From: Eleginops maclovinus
Taxonomy: Eukaryota > Chordata > Actinopteri > Perciformes > Eleginopidae
Assembly (NCBI RefSeq): GCF_036324505.1
Contig: NC_086370.1
Span: 2,235,953-2,299,952, forward strand
Reading direction: 5' to 3'
Length of the DNA: 64,000 bases
The position numbers and the translations under genes were made by a program. Below are positions 1-11,049 of the stretch, piece after piece; within the stretch, counting starts at the first letter, position 1, and every line of letters starts with the position of its first letter. Under the pieces are notes generated by a model. That model was not told the origin of the DNA. It worked only from the letters and a program-made list of their open reading frames with translations, and made no database searches.

Positions 1-85
1 GGACTTGAGCACTAATGACTTGAATTTGGACTTGGACTCGTGCATTCGGACTTGCGATGACTCGAAAGGACTCGACTTTGTCATT
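1..85. repeat. GACTTG/GACTCG-rich tract (left copy)
   Basis: The words GGACTTG and GACTCG recur every 8-15 bases. The same vocabulary returns at 1848-1985 in the same orientation, so the two tracts probably belong to one dispersed repeat family bracketing the minisatellite. The element class is not recognised. Confidence 0.5.
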
Positions 86-555
86 AAAACCCTGAGGTCG
101 ACGAACGCGCCGGCGCATTTTCGCAAAGTTTTCGATATGTTTCTATTAAGATTTATGCCATAATACGGCGTAGAAATGTCGCTGGAATCGGTAGACTCTC
201 TTCTTTCCGATGCATTCTCCTGCGAGATCCTACGTAATAGGGGGCCAATAATAGAGCTTGACGCATACATCTTTCTGAATGATGTGTGTGTCAAGTTCTC
301 TTATTCGCCCTCTAGCTCCGGTGCAAGGGAAGGTTTTTCTGCTTCCATGTCATACATCGCACATGACGTCACGTCATGCTCTGGTTAAAAAAGAAACTAA
401 TGTGATCTTAAGTTTAACCGCGAAAAAATGCCAGGAGACAATGCCCCAGAGATTGTTCGTTTTGCGTTCGAAGACTTCACGTGCCATGGCAAAAAATGGA
501 ACGCAAAATATTCCCTCTGTTCAAAGACGATTGACAGCGGGGACTACCTTGAATT
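86..555. other. No gene seen; flank of minisatellite
   Basis: Mixed-composition sequence with short open frames only. None shows a recognisable domain or splice structure. I see nothing functional here. Confidence 0.5.
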
Positions 556-1447
556 TCAACCTGCTGTCTCTCTCTCTTACACTTACTGTCTCTCTGTCTT
601 ACACTAACTGTCTCTCTCTTACACTTACTGTCTCTTTCTCTTACACTTATCAGTGTCCGAACTACAGGGGGACTCGGGGGATCCGAGACCCCCTGAAACT
701 GACACGAGATCCCCCGAAAACATGATTTGGGAAATGAAAAATGGGACCCCCCGAAAAGAGAAAAATGGGACCCCCCGAAAATCTCGGCATAGTTCGAACA
801 CTGCACTTACTGTCTCTCTCTGTCACCTGCTGTCTCTCTCTCTTACACTTACTGTCTCTCTCTCTTACACTTACCGTCTCTCTCTGTCACCTGCTGTCTC
901 TCTCTCTTACACTTACTGTCTCTCTCTTACACTTACTGTCTCTCTCTCTTACACTTACTGTCTCTCTCTCTTATACTTACTGTCTCTCTCTGTCACCTGC
1001 TGTCTCTCTCTCTTACACTTACTGTCTCTCTCTCTCTTACACTTACCGTCTCTCTCTGTCACCTGCTGTCTCTCTCTCTTACACTTACTGTCTCTCTCTC
1101 TTACACTTACTGTCTCTCTCTCTCTTATACTTACTGTCTCTCTCTTATACTTACTGTCTCTTTCTCTTACATTTACTGTCTCTCTCTGTCAGCTGCTGTC
1201 TCTCTCTCTGTCACCTGCTGTCTCTCTCTTACACTTACTGTCTCTCTCTCTTACACTTACTGTCTCTCTGTCAGCTGCTGTCTCTTTCTCTTACACTTAC
1301 TGTCTCTTTTCTCTTACACTTACTGTCTCTTTTCTCTTACACTTACTGTCTCTCTCTCTTACACTTACTGTCTCTTCCTCTTACACTTACTGTCTCTCTC
1401 TCTTACACACTGTCTCTCTCTATCACCTGCTGTCTTCCTCTCTTACA
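556..1447. repeat. Pyrimidine minisatellite, unit about 19-22 bp
   Basis: Tandem units are built from CTGTCTCTCTC plus TTACACTTA, with variants carrying TGTCACCTG or TGTCAGCTG. The plus strand is nearly pure C/T apart from the ACACTTA step. The open frames across it (Leu/Ser/Thr-rich) only reflect low complexity. The array is split by a MITE at 651-803. Confidence 0.9.
651..803. mobile_element. Short MITE inserted in the minisatellite
   Basis: This 153-bp insert starts CAGTGTCCGAACTA and ends TAGTTCGAACACTG, giving terminal inverted repeats of about 14-17 bp with one mismatch near the tip. It is flanked by CACTTAT on the left and CACTTAC on the right, a probable 6-7 bp target duplication within the repeat unit. 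The interior carries two copies of a GGGACCCCCCGAAAA block. CAGTG ends suggest a hAT-type element; the family is not identified. Confidence 0.7.
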
Positions 1448-1847
1448 TGGATAAACTAGTTGCATGTTAAATTGAAGCATTCAATACTTGTTTTCCGGCT
1501 GTATTTGTGTTAAAAGCACATTAGAGTTGTGCATTTCTGTGAGTGTTATGTTTTTCAAGTTTAACAACATCTATGTTTAACATTGGTGCAGCCAGCCTTT
1601 TTGTAAATCAGCTATTCATGATCAAATACATGGTTATGTATGTGCAAATAAAGCACATCAGAGTTGCATTTTTGTGAGTGTTATTGTTAAGAGGACAGGA
1701 ATGTAGTTATGAGCACTAGAGTGCATTAAACGGTAAAATGCATATGAAAGTTCACAGTGCCCACCATTAGGACACGCCTATGAGCTGCGGGACCACAGTT
1801 ATGTTTTTGTTGAAGTTTAACAACATGTATGCTTACTTTAGTGCTGG
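1448..1847. other. No gene seen
   Basis: AT-rich sequence with partial internal repetition: 'AAAGCACAT(T/C)AGAGTTG' occurs near 1515 and near 1651, each followed by a 'GTGAGTGTTAT' word. It is probably part of the same repeat block as its flanks. No coding signal seen. Confidence 0.4.
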
Positions 1848-1985
1848 ACTTGGCCTCGGACTTGATCAATGGGGATTCGACTCGGACTTGACTTGGACAT
1901 TTTTTTAGTGACTTGGACTTGACTCGGACTTGAACACTGGAGACTTGAACCTGGACATGGACTCGAGGCATAGTGACTTGACTAC
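1848..1985. repeat. GACTTG/GACTCG-rich tract (right copy)
   Basis: Dense recurrence of GGACTTG and GACTCG, matching positions 1-85 in wording and orientation. Together they bracket the minisatellite block. Confidence 0.5.
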
Positions 1986-2065
1986 AACACTGGGAAGAGG
2001 ATTCCAGTGGCAACCTGTGAAGTTCTAGTGTCTATGCCCAAGAGAGTTAAGGCAGTTCTGGAAAA

Positions 2066-2336
2066 TAATGGTGGCCACACAAAATATTGACACTTTGGGC
2101 ACAATTTGGCCATTTTCACTTAGGGGCGCACTCACTTTTGTTGCCAGCGGTTTAGACATTAATGACTGTGTATGGAGTTATTTTGAGGGCACTGCGAATT
2201 TACACTGTTATACAAGCTGTACACTGACTACTTTACATTGTATCAAAGTGTCATATCCTCAGTGCTGTCCCATGAAAAGATATAATAAAATATTTATAAA
2301 AATGTGAGGGGTGTACTCACTTTTGTGAGATACTGT
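2066..2336. mobile_element. Tc1/mariner-like element end, truncated
   Basis: The right end carries GAGGGGTGTACTCACTTTTG followed by TGAGATACTGTA, the terminal repeat style of a common teleost Tc1-like family (a known family, recognised by eye). A second ACTCACTTTTGTTG word at about 2130 fits the internal subterminal repeat of such elements. No transposase frame survives, so this is one end of a decayed copy. Confidence 0.6.
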
Positions 2337-2639
2337 ATCTTGGGGTCAGCAAGTCAGTCTTTCATAACTCTTTTCTTTTTCAAAATGTTGGGGCTTTGGG
2401 ATTGGCTTTCCTCCTGTAACCATGCACAGAACCAAATCCGCAGATGAGATTTCATTCATTCATGAAGCCAAAGAAGTTTAACTGCTAACATAATATTACC
2501 CTGATCTTTTGCCTCCATGATGACTATAGCGCTGGATTTGTAAGTTTGTAAAATAGTTAAATCTGCAACTTTAAATACAGGCTATTTATGTGTTGGTACT
2601 GGATAGTAAATGTACCTTGCGTATGTTAATCAGCTGACT

Positions 2640-2745
2640 TTCAAATGTTTTATTTCCCAGTGTAAGTCGATAGAAAACTGAATTTCCCCCTATGGGGATA
2701 AATAAAGGTTCATCTTCATCTAGACAAAAGTCGTATTTCAGTCAG
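2640..2745 (+). repeat. SINE/LINE 3' tail fragment
   Basis: CTATGGGGATAAATAAAGG followed by TTCATCTTCATC resembles the hairpin-plus-microsatellite tail of teleost SINEs and their partner LINEs. The minus-strand SINE at 4757-5150 ends in a near-identical tail. Confidence 0.5.
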
Positions 2746-2904
2746 ACAACTCACGTGTTGCATTAGTATGTTTATTAGAAGCAGTATATAAAGTTTGAGT
2801 TTGGCATCTAGGCTCAAGCCTCATCACTCCACAGGTTTACATAGAACATTGAGATTAAAGAAGTACCCACCCGAGCCTACAGTTGGAAGTAGGGATGGTT
2901 GTAG

Positions 2905-3179
2905 GCAGCAGCGTGGAAGCAGCAGCAGCAGCAGCATGGAAGCAGCAGCAGCAGCATGGAAGCAGCAACAGCAGCATGGAAGCAGCAGCAGCAGCATGGA
3001 AGCAGCAGCAGCAGCAGCAGCATGGAAGCAGCAGCAGCAGCAGCAGCATGGAAGCAGCAACAGCAGCATGGAAGCAGCAACAGCAGCAGCAGTAGCAACA
3101 GCAGCATGGAAGCAGCAGCAGCAGCAGCAGCAGCAGCATGGAAGCAGCAACAGCAGCAGCAGTAGCAACAGCAGTTTGG

Positions 3180-3260
<81 letters not shown>

Positions 3261-3437
3261 GGAAGCAGCAGCAGTAGCAACTGCAGCATGGAAGCAGCAG
3301 CAACAGCAGCATGGAAGCAGCAGCAGCATGGAAGCAACAGCATGGAAGCAGCAACAGCATGGAAGCAGCAGCAGTAGCAACTGCAGCATGGAAGCAGCAG
3401 CAGCAGCAGCAGCAGCATGGAAGCAGCAGCAGCAGCA
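2905..3437. repeat. CAG/CTG-rich satellite with a pure (AGC)23 run
   Basis: Blocks of GCA triplets are separated by CATGGAAGCAGCA or CAACAGCAG variants. The longest uninterrupted run is about 23 AGC triplets at 3181-3249. All six frames stay open because of the triplet composition, giving poly-Gln, poly-Ser, poly-Ala, poly-Leu or poly-Cys; I do not regard any as a gene. A TATATAAAG word lies at about 2786, upstream of the array. Confidence 0.92.
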
Positions 3438-4756
3438 TTAGCAAGCCAGAGGTAGGCACATCTGTCAGCTTAAATAGAGCACCAGATTTAAGAGATTATG
3501 TTTGGTTGATTGCAAGAGTGACGAGGGGCCTTATATGCGAATGTATCATTGGTGCTCGAGATGACTGCCTGAATTAGCTCGCAGGCGTCACCCCTTTATA
3601 GGCCGAATGGCCTCACAGGACTGATACGTAAGTCTTTGCCCACTAAAAAAATGTGCTTTGAAGCCTGGCCCTGTTCCTGGCTTGAATAAAACATCCTACA
3701 TTCAACTAAAAAATGTCCCAACTTGGGATCAATAAAGCACATCTTATCTATTGGGTTAGTATGCTATAGACCCACATCCAGCTTCTGGGAACATGAAGGG
3801 ATTTCTTTGTGTTGCTGATCTTCCAAGGAACGACTAAAGCCAGTACTTGTTCTGTTGTTAGGAGCAAACAGAATAGTCTTCATGTTCCCTCATCCTCTGA
3901 GGATAGGCAGACTCAGTGGATTACATTTATTTTTGACTAAAATCAGCCACGACAACATTGGAAAACTTTCACCTAACAAGGAGTCATTCAAGCAGGATTT
4001 AGTTCAAAACGAAAGCTCAAGGAGGATTGAATTATTTTTTATTTAACCTTTATTTAACCAGGAGAAGTCTCCTCGAGAATAACACTCTTTTACAAGATAG
4101 TCCAGGCAACAGCACAGCTAGACATTAGCTTTCCATAACCCCACTTGAAGCTCTTCTTTCATTTCTGCCATTTTTACGTTTTACTGTTTATTAAATATGT
4201 TAGCTTGTTCAACATAGCATTAGTATGTTGCAGCTAAAGTGCAGTTTCACTATGATACAACTTAACATTCATTGACTGTACTGTATATACTAAGTGGTTT
4301 TCTCTGCGATTTGCCTCACATAGGTCACCTCCAGAGCCTGACATTTAACAGATCTGTGATGTGCAGGAACGCACAATGCATACATTTTGCTCCTGGAGAC
4401 TGGGCTGGGCACAGCTAACTGGCTGAACCCTGCATTGATGGGTTAACACTTAATGAGCTGTTAACAGTGAGCTGTCAATTCTAAATTATTATCCCTAGCA
4501 GTAGCAATCATTTAACGTTGCAAATGGGAGCAGATCAGAACAGAAGGCAGCTTTATACTAGAGGTAAGACGATGTATAGTTGTCAGACGGAGCGCATCGC
4601 AAACATGCCATGATTTATAAACCTGCCTCAAATAAAAGCCTGGTATCCTCTGCAGATAAAGGTGATATATGTTAAATTGTGAAATGTTATAAGCATAACA
4701 CCTTCTCCCTATTTATTTTTGAAAGATCAGTGACAGGATATCTGGTATGATTACAG
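3438..4756. other. No gene seen; decayed repeat tails
   Basis: AT-rich sequence. Near 3720 the words TTGGGATCAATAAAG and CATCTTATCTATT look like another SINE/LINE tail. Near 4036, TTATTTAACCTTTATTTAACC is a word common in teleost dispersed repeats. No supported coding region. Confidence 0.4.
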
Positions 4757-5150
4757 TAAAATAAGATAAGATAAGATGAACCTTTATTAATCCCCCTAGG
4801 GAGAAATTCAGTCTGTTTTTACCAGACACACAGTACACAGGTAGGTGCACAAATGCACATGCATTTTTAGTACACACATATTTTGACACACTATACAGTT
4901 TTTGTAGGTTGCACACATGCACATGCATCTGGAGAGGGGCCAGAGCGAAGAGGCTGCCAGTCTCGCCGGCGCCAGGGAGCAGTTGGGGGTTCGGTGCCTT
5001 GCTTAATGGCTCCTTGGCAGGGCCCAGGAGGTGAACTGGTGACTCTCCAGCTACCAGTCCACACTCCGTATTATTTTTGGCCCGATCGGGACGTGAACCG
5101 GCGACTCTTCGGTTCAAAGCCCAAGTCCCTACAGTCAGCCTCAGAAGGAG
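4757..5150 (-). mobile_element. tRNA-derived SINE, full or nearly full
   Basis: Read on the minus strand: a tRNA-like head with B-box GTCGCCGGTTCACGTCCC near 5080, then GTGGACTGGTAGCTGGAGAG, a body with CCATTAAGCAAGGCACCGAA, and a 3' tail GGGGATTAATAAAGGTTC followed by (TCTTA)n. Head, body and order match the SINE at 44015-44301, so this is a dispersed relative of the unit amplified in eno4 intron 9. It resembles teleost core-containing SINEs such as V-SINEs; the family name is not certain. Confidence 0.75.
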
Positions 5151-5274
5151 CAAGATTTTAGCTCTCGGGAAAGAAAGAGTAAGTCTGTATGACTGTGAGT
5201 CTGAGGCTCTCACCTAAAGGGTGGCATGGAGGAGGCCGGGTCAGATACTTGTCAAATCATCACTGTGCTTCTTT

Positions 5275-5425
5275 CACTTGTTTCTAGTAGTTGACAGAAT
5301 CCACTTCCAGACACTGTCACGGGCCTACCGTGCTGTGAAGGGATCCGGTCCTTCCTACATCCAGGATATGATTAAACTAAACACACCAGGGTTTGCACTG
5401 TTTGCTACCCTGGCACCAAAATGTT
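5275..5425 (+). pseudogene. Possible LINE C-terminal fragment
   Basis: A short frame (AYRAVKGSGPSYIQDMI) resembles the C-terminal 'APSYLSDLL' segment of many teleost non-LTR reverse transcriptases. It is very short and decayed; chance similarity is possible. Confidence 0.25.
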
Positions 5426-5429
5426 TGTA

Positions 5430-7252
5430 GGAGCTCAAAAACAAAAGGAAAATACTTTAAATTCCTTTGCCATCTAGAAGAATGAAATGCACTCTGCCTC
5501 AAAAGTGTCTGTATATTTAAGCCACTCAAATTGTAAGGATCACTCCTCCCAGCCTGGACATTGGCCTGAACAAAAACCAGTGGGCCTTTTTCAGGTTAAA
5601 TGGGAGATTAACAATGATGACTGCCACATCAGCCCTTATTAGAGTTCGAAATTCCAAAAATAAAAAACAGCTTAACAACAGAAAACAACTTCAAAAGAAA
5701 GAATGCTCAATGAATCCCTTTGCAGTCACAAAGTATTAAATCTGCACTCCAATTACTGCATTTACTGTATAGATTTAGAAGAATTATATCTAATTTGCAT
5801 GGATTTATTTTGTTGTAATTGTACATCAAACCAGCTACATCATGGTGCCCAAAAGAACACAACAAAGTCAGAGTGAAAGAAGTCAGAACTAAATCCATTA
5901 AACTTGCAAAATCCCAACAGCAGGTCACTGGATTACCCAACAGCACAAGGCCAGCAGCAACGTGGCCAACCCTGGCAATGAAGGCTTGGGAAAGTGTCTT
6001 TACTAAAATAGATGGAGTTCTTGCACACTGTAATAGGAAGTTAAGGAAAAACATAAATTAGGTGTGTAATCCTTTTGCCTATACAAGAGTGGGATTTTTG
6101 TAACTCACTGGCCAACTGAGGCCACTAGCTTCCTAGATAAAGATAAATATTAGCTCAAAAATGTGGGAAAATATGTGCCATTCACACAACGTTGCAGCTA
6201 AAATAACTTACACCTTTGGCCCTGTGAGTCGAAAAAGTGATACAACTCCAGTCAACTGCGTTATAGGCACCTCTTGGTCCTACACACTGACATTGGCAGT
6301 TACCAAAGTAATATCCAATGCGAACAATAAAGCAGCCTTATGTGAAAACATCAGTTTCCATACATAGCAATGCAACAATCTACACTTCTTGTGTCCAACA
6401 GAGTTAGAGGTCTGACAATAATGCTGGATTTGCTCTGCAGTTGGTAAACAAACCAGGCTCCTTTTGTCAGGAGAAAATTGTGCTAAACAGCTGAAACAGT
6501 CTCAGCAGAAAGCACACTTTTTGTCAGCGGTTTTCCTCAGTGCATAGTTAGCGCAAACGGGCAACAAAACAGCACTGCAGATGCAAAGTCATTCTGCTGA
6601 TGTCTCCTCATGCCCACCAGAGAAAACACATCTGTATTCTTCTGCAGCTTTGACCTGAGGAAACAGACTGTGAGCTTTGGACCTTGGCTGTTTAACAATG
6701 CTCCTTTAAATGTGACACCACAATCAAAAACCACCCAGAGAAACCATTTCTGGGATGATAGACACTACGGAGTGGGATGCGACATAATTTTTCATTTTCA
6801 CACTGCTGCTGTGGCACCTGATCAGCATAGCATTTTTCAATAACACCATTTAGAAAGCTGCCATATTCCTTGTGCAACTGTGGGTAATTCATACATGTCT
6901 TGCTTTAACCAAGCAGCATCAGGTTTCTCCAGTCTGTACCTCTGCTAGTGTTGCAGAGGTGTTCACGAATTCCATAAATCTGTGGTTTTCTCTTGACATC
7001 TGTTTATGCTTGGAGACTTTTCTTTAAAGTCGGGATCATACTGACTGTTCAGCCTGGGCTGTAAGTTGGATAAAGAGATATAACTCACCACAACATAAGT
7101 GAGCTCCATGTCACATAGCTGCTATGCCCATTCAAAAGATTGATGACCCATTCCAACGCTTTCTTGATAGTGTATGGGCCTCCACAGCTGTTGTCAAGGT
7201 TCCAATATATGCAGAGTGATAATTTGCTTCTAAAGTAGTATTCAACTTTTAA
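5430..7252. other. No gene seen
   Basis: AT-rich sequence with short random frames only. I see no repeat that I can name and no splice-supported coding. Confidence 0.4.
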
Positions 7253-7631
7253 AGATCTCCTATTATGCTATATTTGAACAATATATTGTAGGGCAATATC
7301 TATACAAAACAGGTCTGAAGTGTTTTGCTCAAAATACCGAACAGATCCCCCATTGTAGCATGCCTCATCCCCCTCAATTTCAGCCCTGTTCCTAAAGTGC
7401 TGATTCTGTGACTGTAGCTTGAAATGAACTAGCTGCTGCTGGCCACGCCCCTTTGGAGCTGCTGCTGGCCACGCCCCTTTGGAGTGTCATGGTCTCTGTC
7501 TGAAGAGTTTTCTACCTGGAGAAACCAGCTAAACGCTGCCGTGATTAAACGCCATATTATGTTCCAATTAAACACATCCAGCATTATTTCTGAAACACTT
7601 CTCAGAGTCTACCACTAGAGCAGTGTCATTA

Positions 7632-7903
7632 TGTTGAGATGTTCATTATTACTGTATGTACTCAGTTCTATGTAATGCTGTATATATGTTTATGCCACTA
7701 GATGGCGATATGGTACAGACTATAAAAGGGTGAACTGAGCTATGCTAGTTCAGTGTGCGTAGTAGATGGTGAAGCTCTGACCGTGAGTATGATGCGTCAG
7801 AGCAGCCTGGAATAAATAAGCCAAAGGCTAAAGATAATTCATTCTCCGTCTCCTTTTCTAAGAATGCAACGTTAGCTGTGCGACAGTGCACTACAGCTCA
7901 ACA
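7632..7903 (+). repeat. 5' LTR of the copia element
   Basis: It is 272 bp, begins TGTTGA and ends TCAACA. It carries a TATA-like ACTATAAAAGGG at about 7719 and AATAAATAAG (poly(A) signal) at about 7811. It differs from the 3' LTR only at the TGTGCGTAG/TGTGCATAG site. Confidence 0.95.
7719..7730 (+). promoter_or_regulatory. LTR TATA box
   Basis: ACTATAAAAGGG lies within the 5' LTR, about 90 bp upstream of the LTR AATAAA. That is the usual U3/R order for a pol II retroelement promoter. Confidence 0.6.
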
Positions 7904-7918
7904 GGTTATGGGCCCAGG
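7904..7918 (+). promoter_or_regulatory. Primer-binding site, tRNA-iMet anticodon half
   Basis: GGTTATGGGCCCAG follows the LTR directly and complements the anticodon stem-loop of eukaryotic initiator tRNA-Met (CTGGGCCCATAACC), not its 3' end. Drosophila copia is known to prime from such a tRNA half-molecule. Confidence 0.8.
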
Positions 7919-8010
7919 AGTCATTCGGAAGAGAAGTTTGGTCAGTTAGAAAGTCGCAACGAACCGCGTGCTAACAGGCAGCTAGCTAAGGAGAAGAGCA
8001 AGCTAGCAAG

Positions 8011-8835
8011 ATGGAACAACGAGGGACGAGCAGATTGCCTCGACCGATGTTCGACGGAGATGAGACTAAGTATGAGATATGGGAAACCAAAATGTTGGGA
8101 TATTTCCATTTAAACGGACTAAAGAACACTGTTCTGAGAGAACCGAGGTTAGAAGCCGAAATAGCAGAAGATACAAAGAAAAATGCTGACGCATATGCAG
8201 AGTTAATTTTACTGCTAGATGACAAAAGCCTCTCGTTAGTTATGAGGGATGCGCCCAACAATGGAAGAAGAGCTTTGAAGATATTGAGAGAGTATTATGC
8301 AGGGAGGGGAAAGCCCCGTATAATCAACTTGTACACCACGTTGACATCGCTTCAGAAGGCAAACCATGAAAGTATAATGGACTATATAATCAGAGCAGAA
8401 ACCGCCATTACCGCTGCGGAACGCGGGAGAAACGTTAGGAGACGGCCTGCTGGTGGCTATGATCTTAAAAGGACTGCCTGAGAGTTTTAAGCCATTTGCA
8501 ATACATGTGGCGCACACGGACGATAACATCACGTTTGCAGAATTCAAGACTAAGCTAAGAAGTTTTGAAGAAACAGAGAAGATAAATGCAGCTGATTCAA
8601 GCGACAGTGTGATGAAGACTCAAGGGAAAAGTGGAAGGCGTCCCGCCAAAACGTTTGGCCATGGCTGGAACAAAGACGACACAGAAATGGTATGCTTCAA
8701 GTGTGGCGCAAAAGGGCACAGAGCGAAAGCGTGTAGACAGAGGACATGGTGTAGTCTTTGCAGAAGTGACACACACAAAGATGCCACGTGTAGGCGCAAG
8801 GAGAAGAACAGTAAAGACAAACAGGATGGTATGAG
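8011..8835 (+). pseudogene. gag: copia gag, frameshifted and 3'-interrupted
   Basis: The capsid-like first part begins MEQRGTSRLPRPMFDGDETK and stays open to 8481. Homologous reading passes into another frame at about 8411, where the spacing between ATTACC and CTGCGG is off, and continues from about 8412 to 8835. The second part holds two CX2CX4HX4C zinc knuckles: CFKCGAKGHRAKAC (8693-8734) and CSLCRSDTHKDATC (about 8750-8791). Gag packages the element RNA. The frame is then cut by a DNA transposon at 8836 and resumes in pol at 11737. The shift could be a real mutation or a sequencing error. Confidence 0.85.
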
Positions 8836-9123
8836 CAGAGAACTTTTAATATTGACGAGAACGTTCACTCTCAAAACCGTTCCGGTATGGTACTGCACCT
8901 GGGGGGCGCTGGTGGTGCCAGTGCAGAATGAATGTGGTCCTATGGAGCCCCACCCATAGATTCCTACATTTCTTTGGATATAATTTTTTTTTAAATCACT
9001 GCTATAGTTTTTTAAACATGGAATGGATAATCCTCACAAACGACACATAGCTAGTATTTTATATTCGCTTGATTTTGACTAAAATTAGGTTTTTGTAAAT
9101 CGGATGACGTCATGCGTGATAAA

Positions 9124-10232
9124 CAGTGTTGTGCGTGAACGAGTTCAAAAGAACGCGTTCATTGAACACGCTCATTTTTTCGTGAACGTTGAACTGAACG
9201 CAACACATTTTTCAATAAAGAACTTGAACGTGAATTCGTTCACATTATGTGTCATGAACGGCAGACATCACTGTAAATGAACGTTGGCATTTGTTTTCCA
9301 TTGAAAACTGAGTGACATCTGTTTTCTCTTTTGAAACGCAACGAGAGAGAAAGTTCCTCCCTCCTGTAGGTGCCGCTTAAATCATGTATCAACGCAGAAA
9401 TAGTTTTGGCACTGTATGCGCAATGCATTGCTGAGGCTGAGAATAGTTGAGTTGAATAGTTGAAACGTACTGGCTTCCGCACGACGTTACCCATGATGAA
9501 TTGCAGCAGAGCGGTTTAGGCATAGCAACGCCGAGAGCGCGGAGGGCTGGAGGCTCGAGAGAGAGAGAGAGATACAGAGACCAATGACGAGAGTGAGAGA
9601 AAGCGCTGCGATTTAAAAAAAACAAACAAGATGGCTAGTGGAAGTGATGGCACGGAGACGGACTCCGATTCTCCTCACGAACATTTAAAACAATTTTACA
9701 CTCTTGCAAACCAAGACCCCGACGGCAAAAATCTTTCCTTCCTGTGTAAGATGTGTACACCTGCGCAGCAAAAACAAGTTAGGACATCGACAACGTCCTT
9801 CTCGAATTTGAAACGGCACATTGAATTAAAACATCCATCCAGTGTGAATGCAATTCAAGAGTTTTGCTCATTTCATACACACACATAGGTATATATAATA
9901 TCATATATATCAAATAATATATTCATATTTCATATTATATATTCTTTATTTAATTGAATGCTAGTAGATTTCATTGCACTAAGTATAGAACTGGTCTATC
10001 TTGTCTGTATTGCTACAAGTTTCAGCACAGTTTCAAAGAACGTATAGTGATTTCTAGCTCGTAGTGTGAAAAAAAGTATTTATTTGAATATCTCACGAAA
10101 AAAGTGAAATGAACTGAACTTTGAACTAGTTCAGAATTAAAATTGTGAACTTTGAACGTGAACTGTTCACTTTGAGCATGTATGAACTGAACTTGAACTA
10201 GTTCAGAAAAGCTGTGAACTGGCACAACACTG
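9124..10232 (+). mobile_element. Internally deleted hAT transposon
   Basis: The ends CAGTGTTGTGC and GCACAACACTG are 11-bp perfect inverted repeats, flanked by the 8-bp duplication GTGATAAA (9116-9123 and 10233-10240), which defines the hAT superfamily. The subterminal regions are packed with GAACTAGTTCA/TGAACGTTCA-like words, the probable transposase-binding repeats. Only the BED-finger start of the transposase remains, so the copy is non-autonomous. Confidence 0.92.
9631..9888 (+). pseudogene. hAT transposase N-terminus, BED zinc finger only
   Basis: An 85-codon frame starts MASGSDGTETDSDSPHEH. Residues about 34-70 form a BED-type finger: the CKMC pair, then the aromatic/hydrophobic spacer TSFSNLKRH and the H-x4-H of HIELKH. 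Full hAT transposases are several hundred residues long and have an RNase-H-like catalytic core, absent here. It is preceded by a purine-rich (GA)n tract and sits between hAT terminal repeats. Confidence 0.8.
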
Positions 10233-10644
10233 GTGATAAATTGCTTTACGGCACCTTGTGTCTCTCCTTCCCTTTCCTTTCCCTCGCAGCAACAGCTGCA
10301 TACGATCGCAGCTGATTTGGCTCCGTGGGTCATCCATCCAAAGTTGTAAGTGAGATCAGAAATGGGAGCTAGGCTAAAGCTAAACGATATTTGACGAGGT
10401 GCATAGATCTTCGTGCTCCCGGCGCCATGTGACCTTATCATTTTATCTCTGTCACATTCACATATCATTCATGTACATGCTCATAGTTCTGTGTAACTTA
10501 CACCAGTCATAGACATGACGAGCTACTGTTATCAAAGCAGTTAAAACAAAAAAACCTTCAAGAGAAAAGACACAGAAAGGTTGATATGGTTTGTTGCAGA
10601 CTAGTCAAAAACAAGCCTGCATTCATTTATTTATACTGTATTAA

Positions 10645-11049
10645 TTAACTTGTAAATGTAGATACTTTTTTTTCTGCCACCTTTTTCTCGTTGATGGCAG
10701 AGAGGCCCCTGTTTCTTATCCGGATCTCTGCCCCCAGCCTACACATTGTACATTTTTTAATCGAGATTTCCTCGATTAAAAGGGCATGTTCCGGGTGGTC
10801 TCTGTGGAACTCTTTGAAGGCCTCTGTTCCCTCCAGTGTCTTCTCAAGGTTCTGTCGTACCCCACTCTTTGGCCAGAAGGTATTGATGTTTCTTCCAAAT
10901 GCCTCCTCCAGATCCCTCACCGCATTAAAGAACCTGGTTGAAGGCCTCATCAAATTCGCGTTGGGAGTGAAGCGTTTGGCTTCCAGAAATGGGTGCTCCT
11001 GTGGAGACGCGTAACTGTGATCATGCAGTGTGGAGCCCAGCAGCAGCAC
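10645..11049 (-). CDS. Unassigned 134-codon frame of the TIR element
   Basis: It begins MLLLGSTLHDHSYASPQEHP and has a sensible residue mix with a single CTMC pair near residue 99. It lies between the hAT and the right end of the 2.9-kb element on the opposite strand to copia. It could be the C-terminal remnant of that element's own transposase, but I do not recognise the family and no catalytic motif is visible. Confidence 0.35.
   Translation of the reverse strand: MLLLGSTLHDHSYASPQEHPFLEAKRFTPNANLMRPSTRFFNAVRDLEEAFGRNINTFWPKSGVRQNLEKTLEGTEAFKEFHRDHPEHALLIEEISIKKCTMCRLGAEIRIRNRGLSAINEKKVAEKKVSTFTS

Noticed and set aside
653..1459. Two overlapping 237-268 aa Leu/Ser/Thr frames
   Set aside because: They come from the pyrimidine minisatellite and cross the MITE.
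2795..3577. Poly-Gln/Ala/Ser frames in the CAG array
   Set aside because: All frames are open because of the triplets; there is no flanking conserved coding or splice context.
5819..6061. 80-aa plus frame MYIKPATSWCPKEHNK...
   Set aside because: No recognisable domain, no splice context, and a minus frame overlaps it; probably chance or an old repeat.
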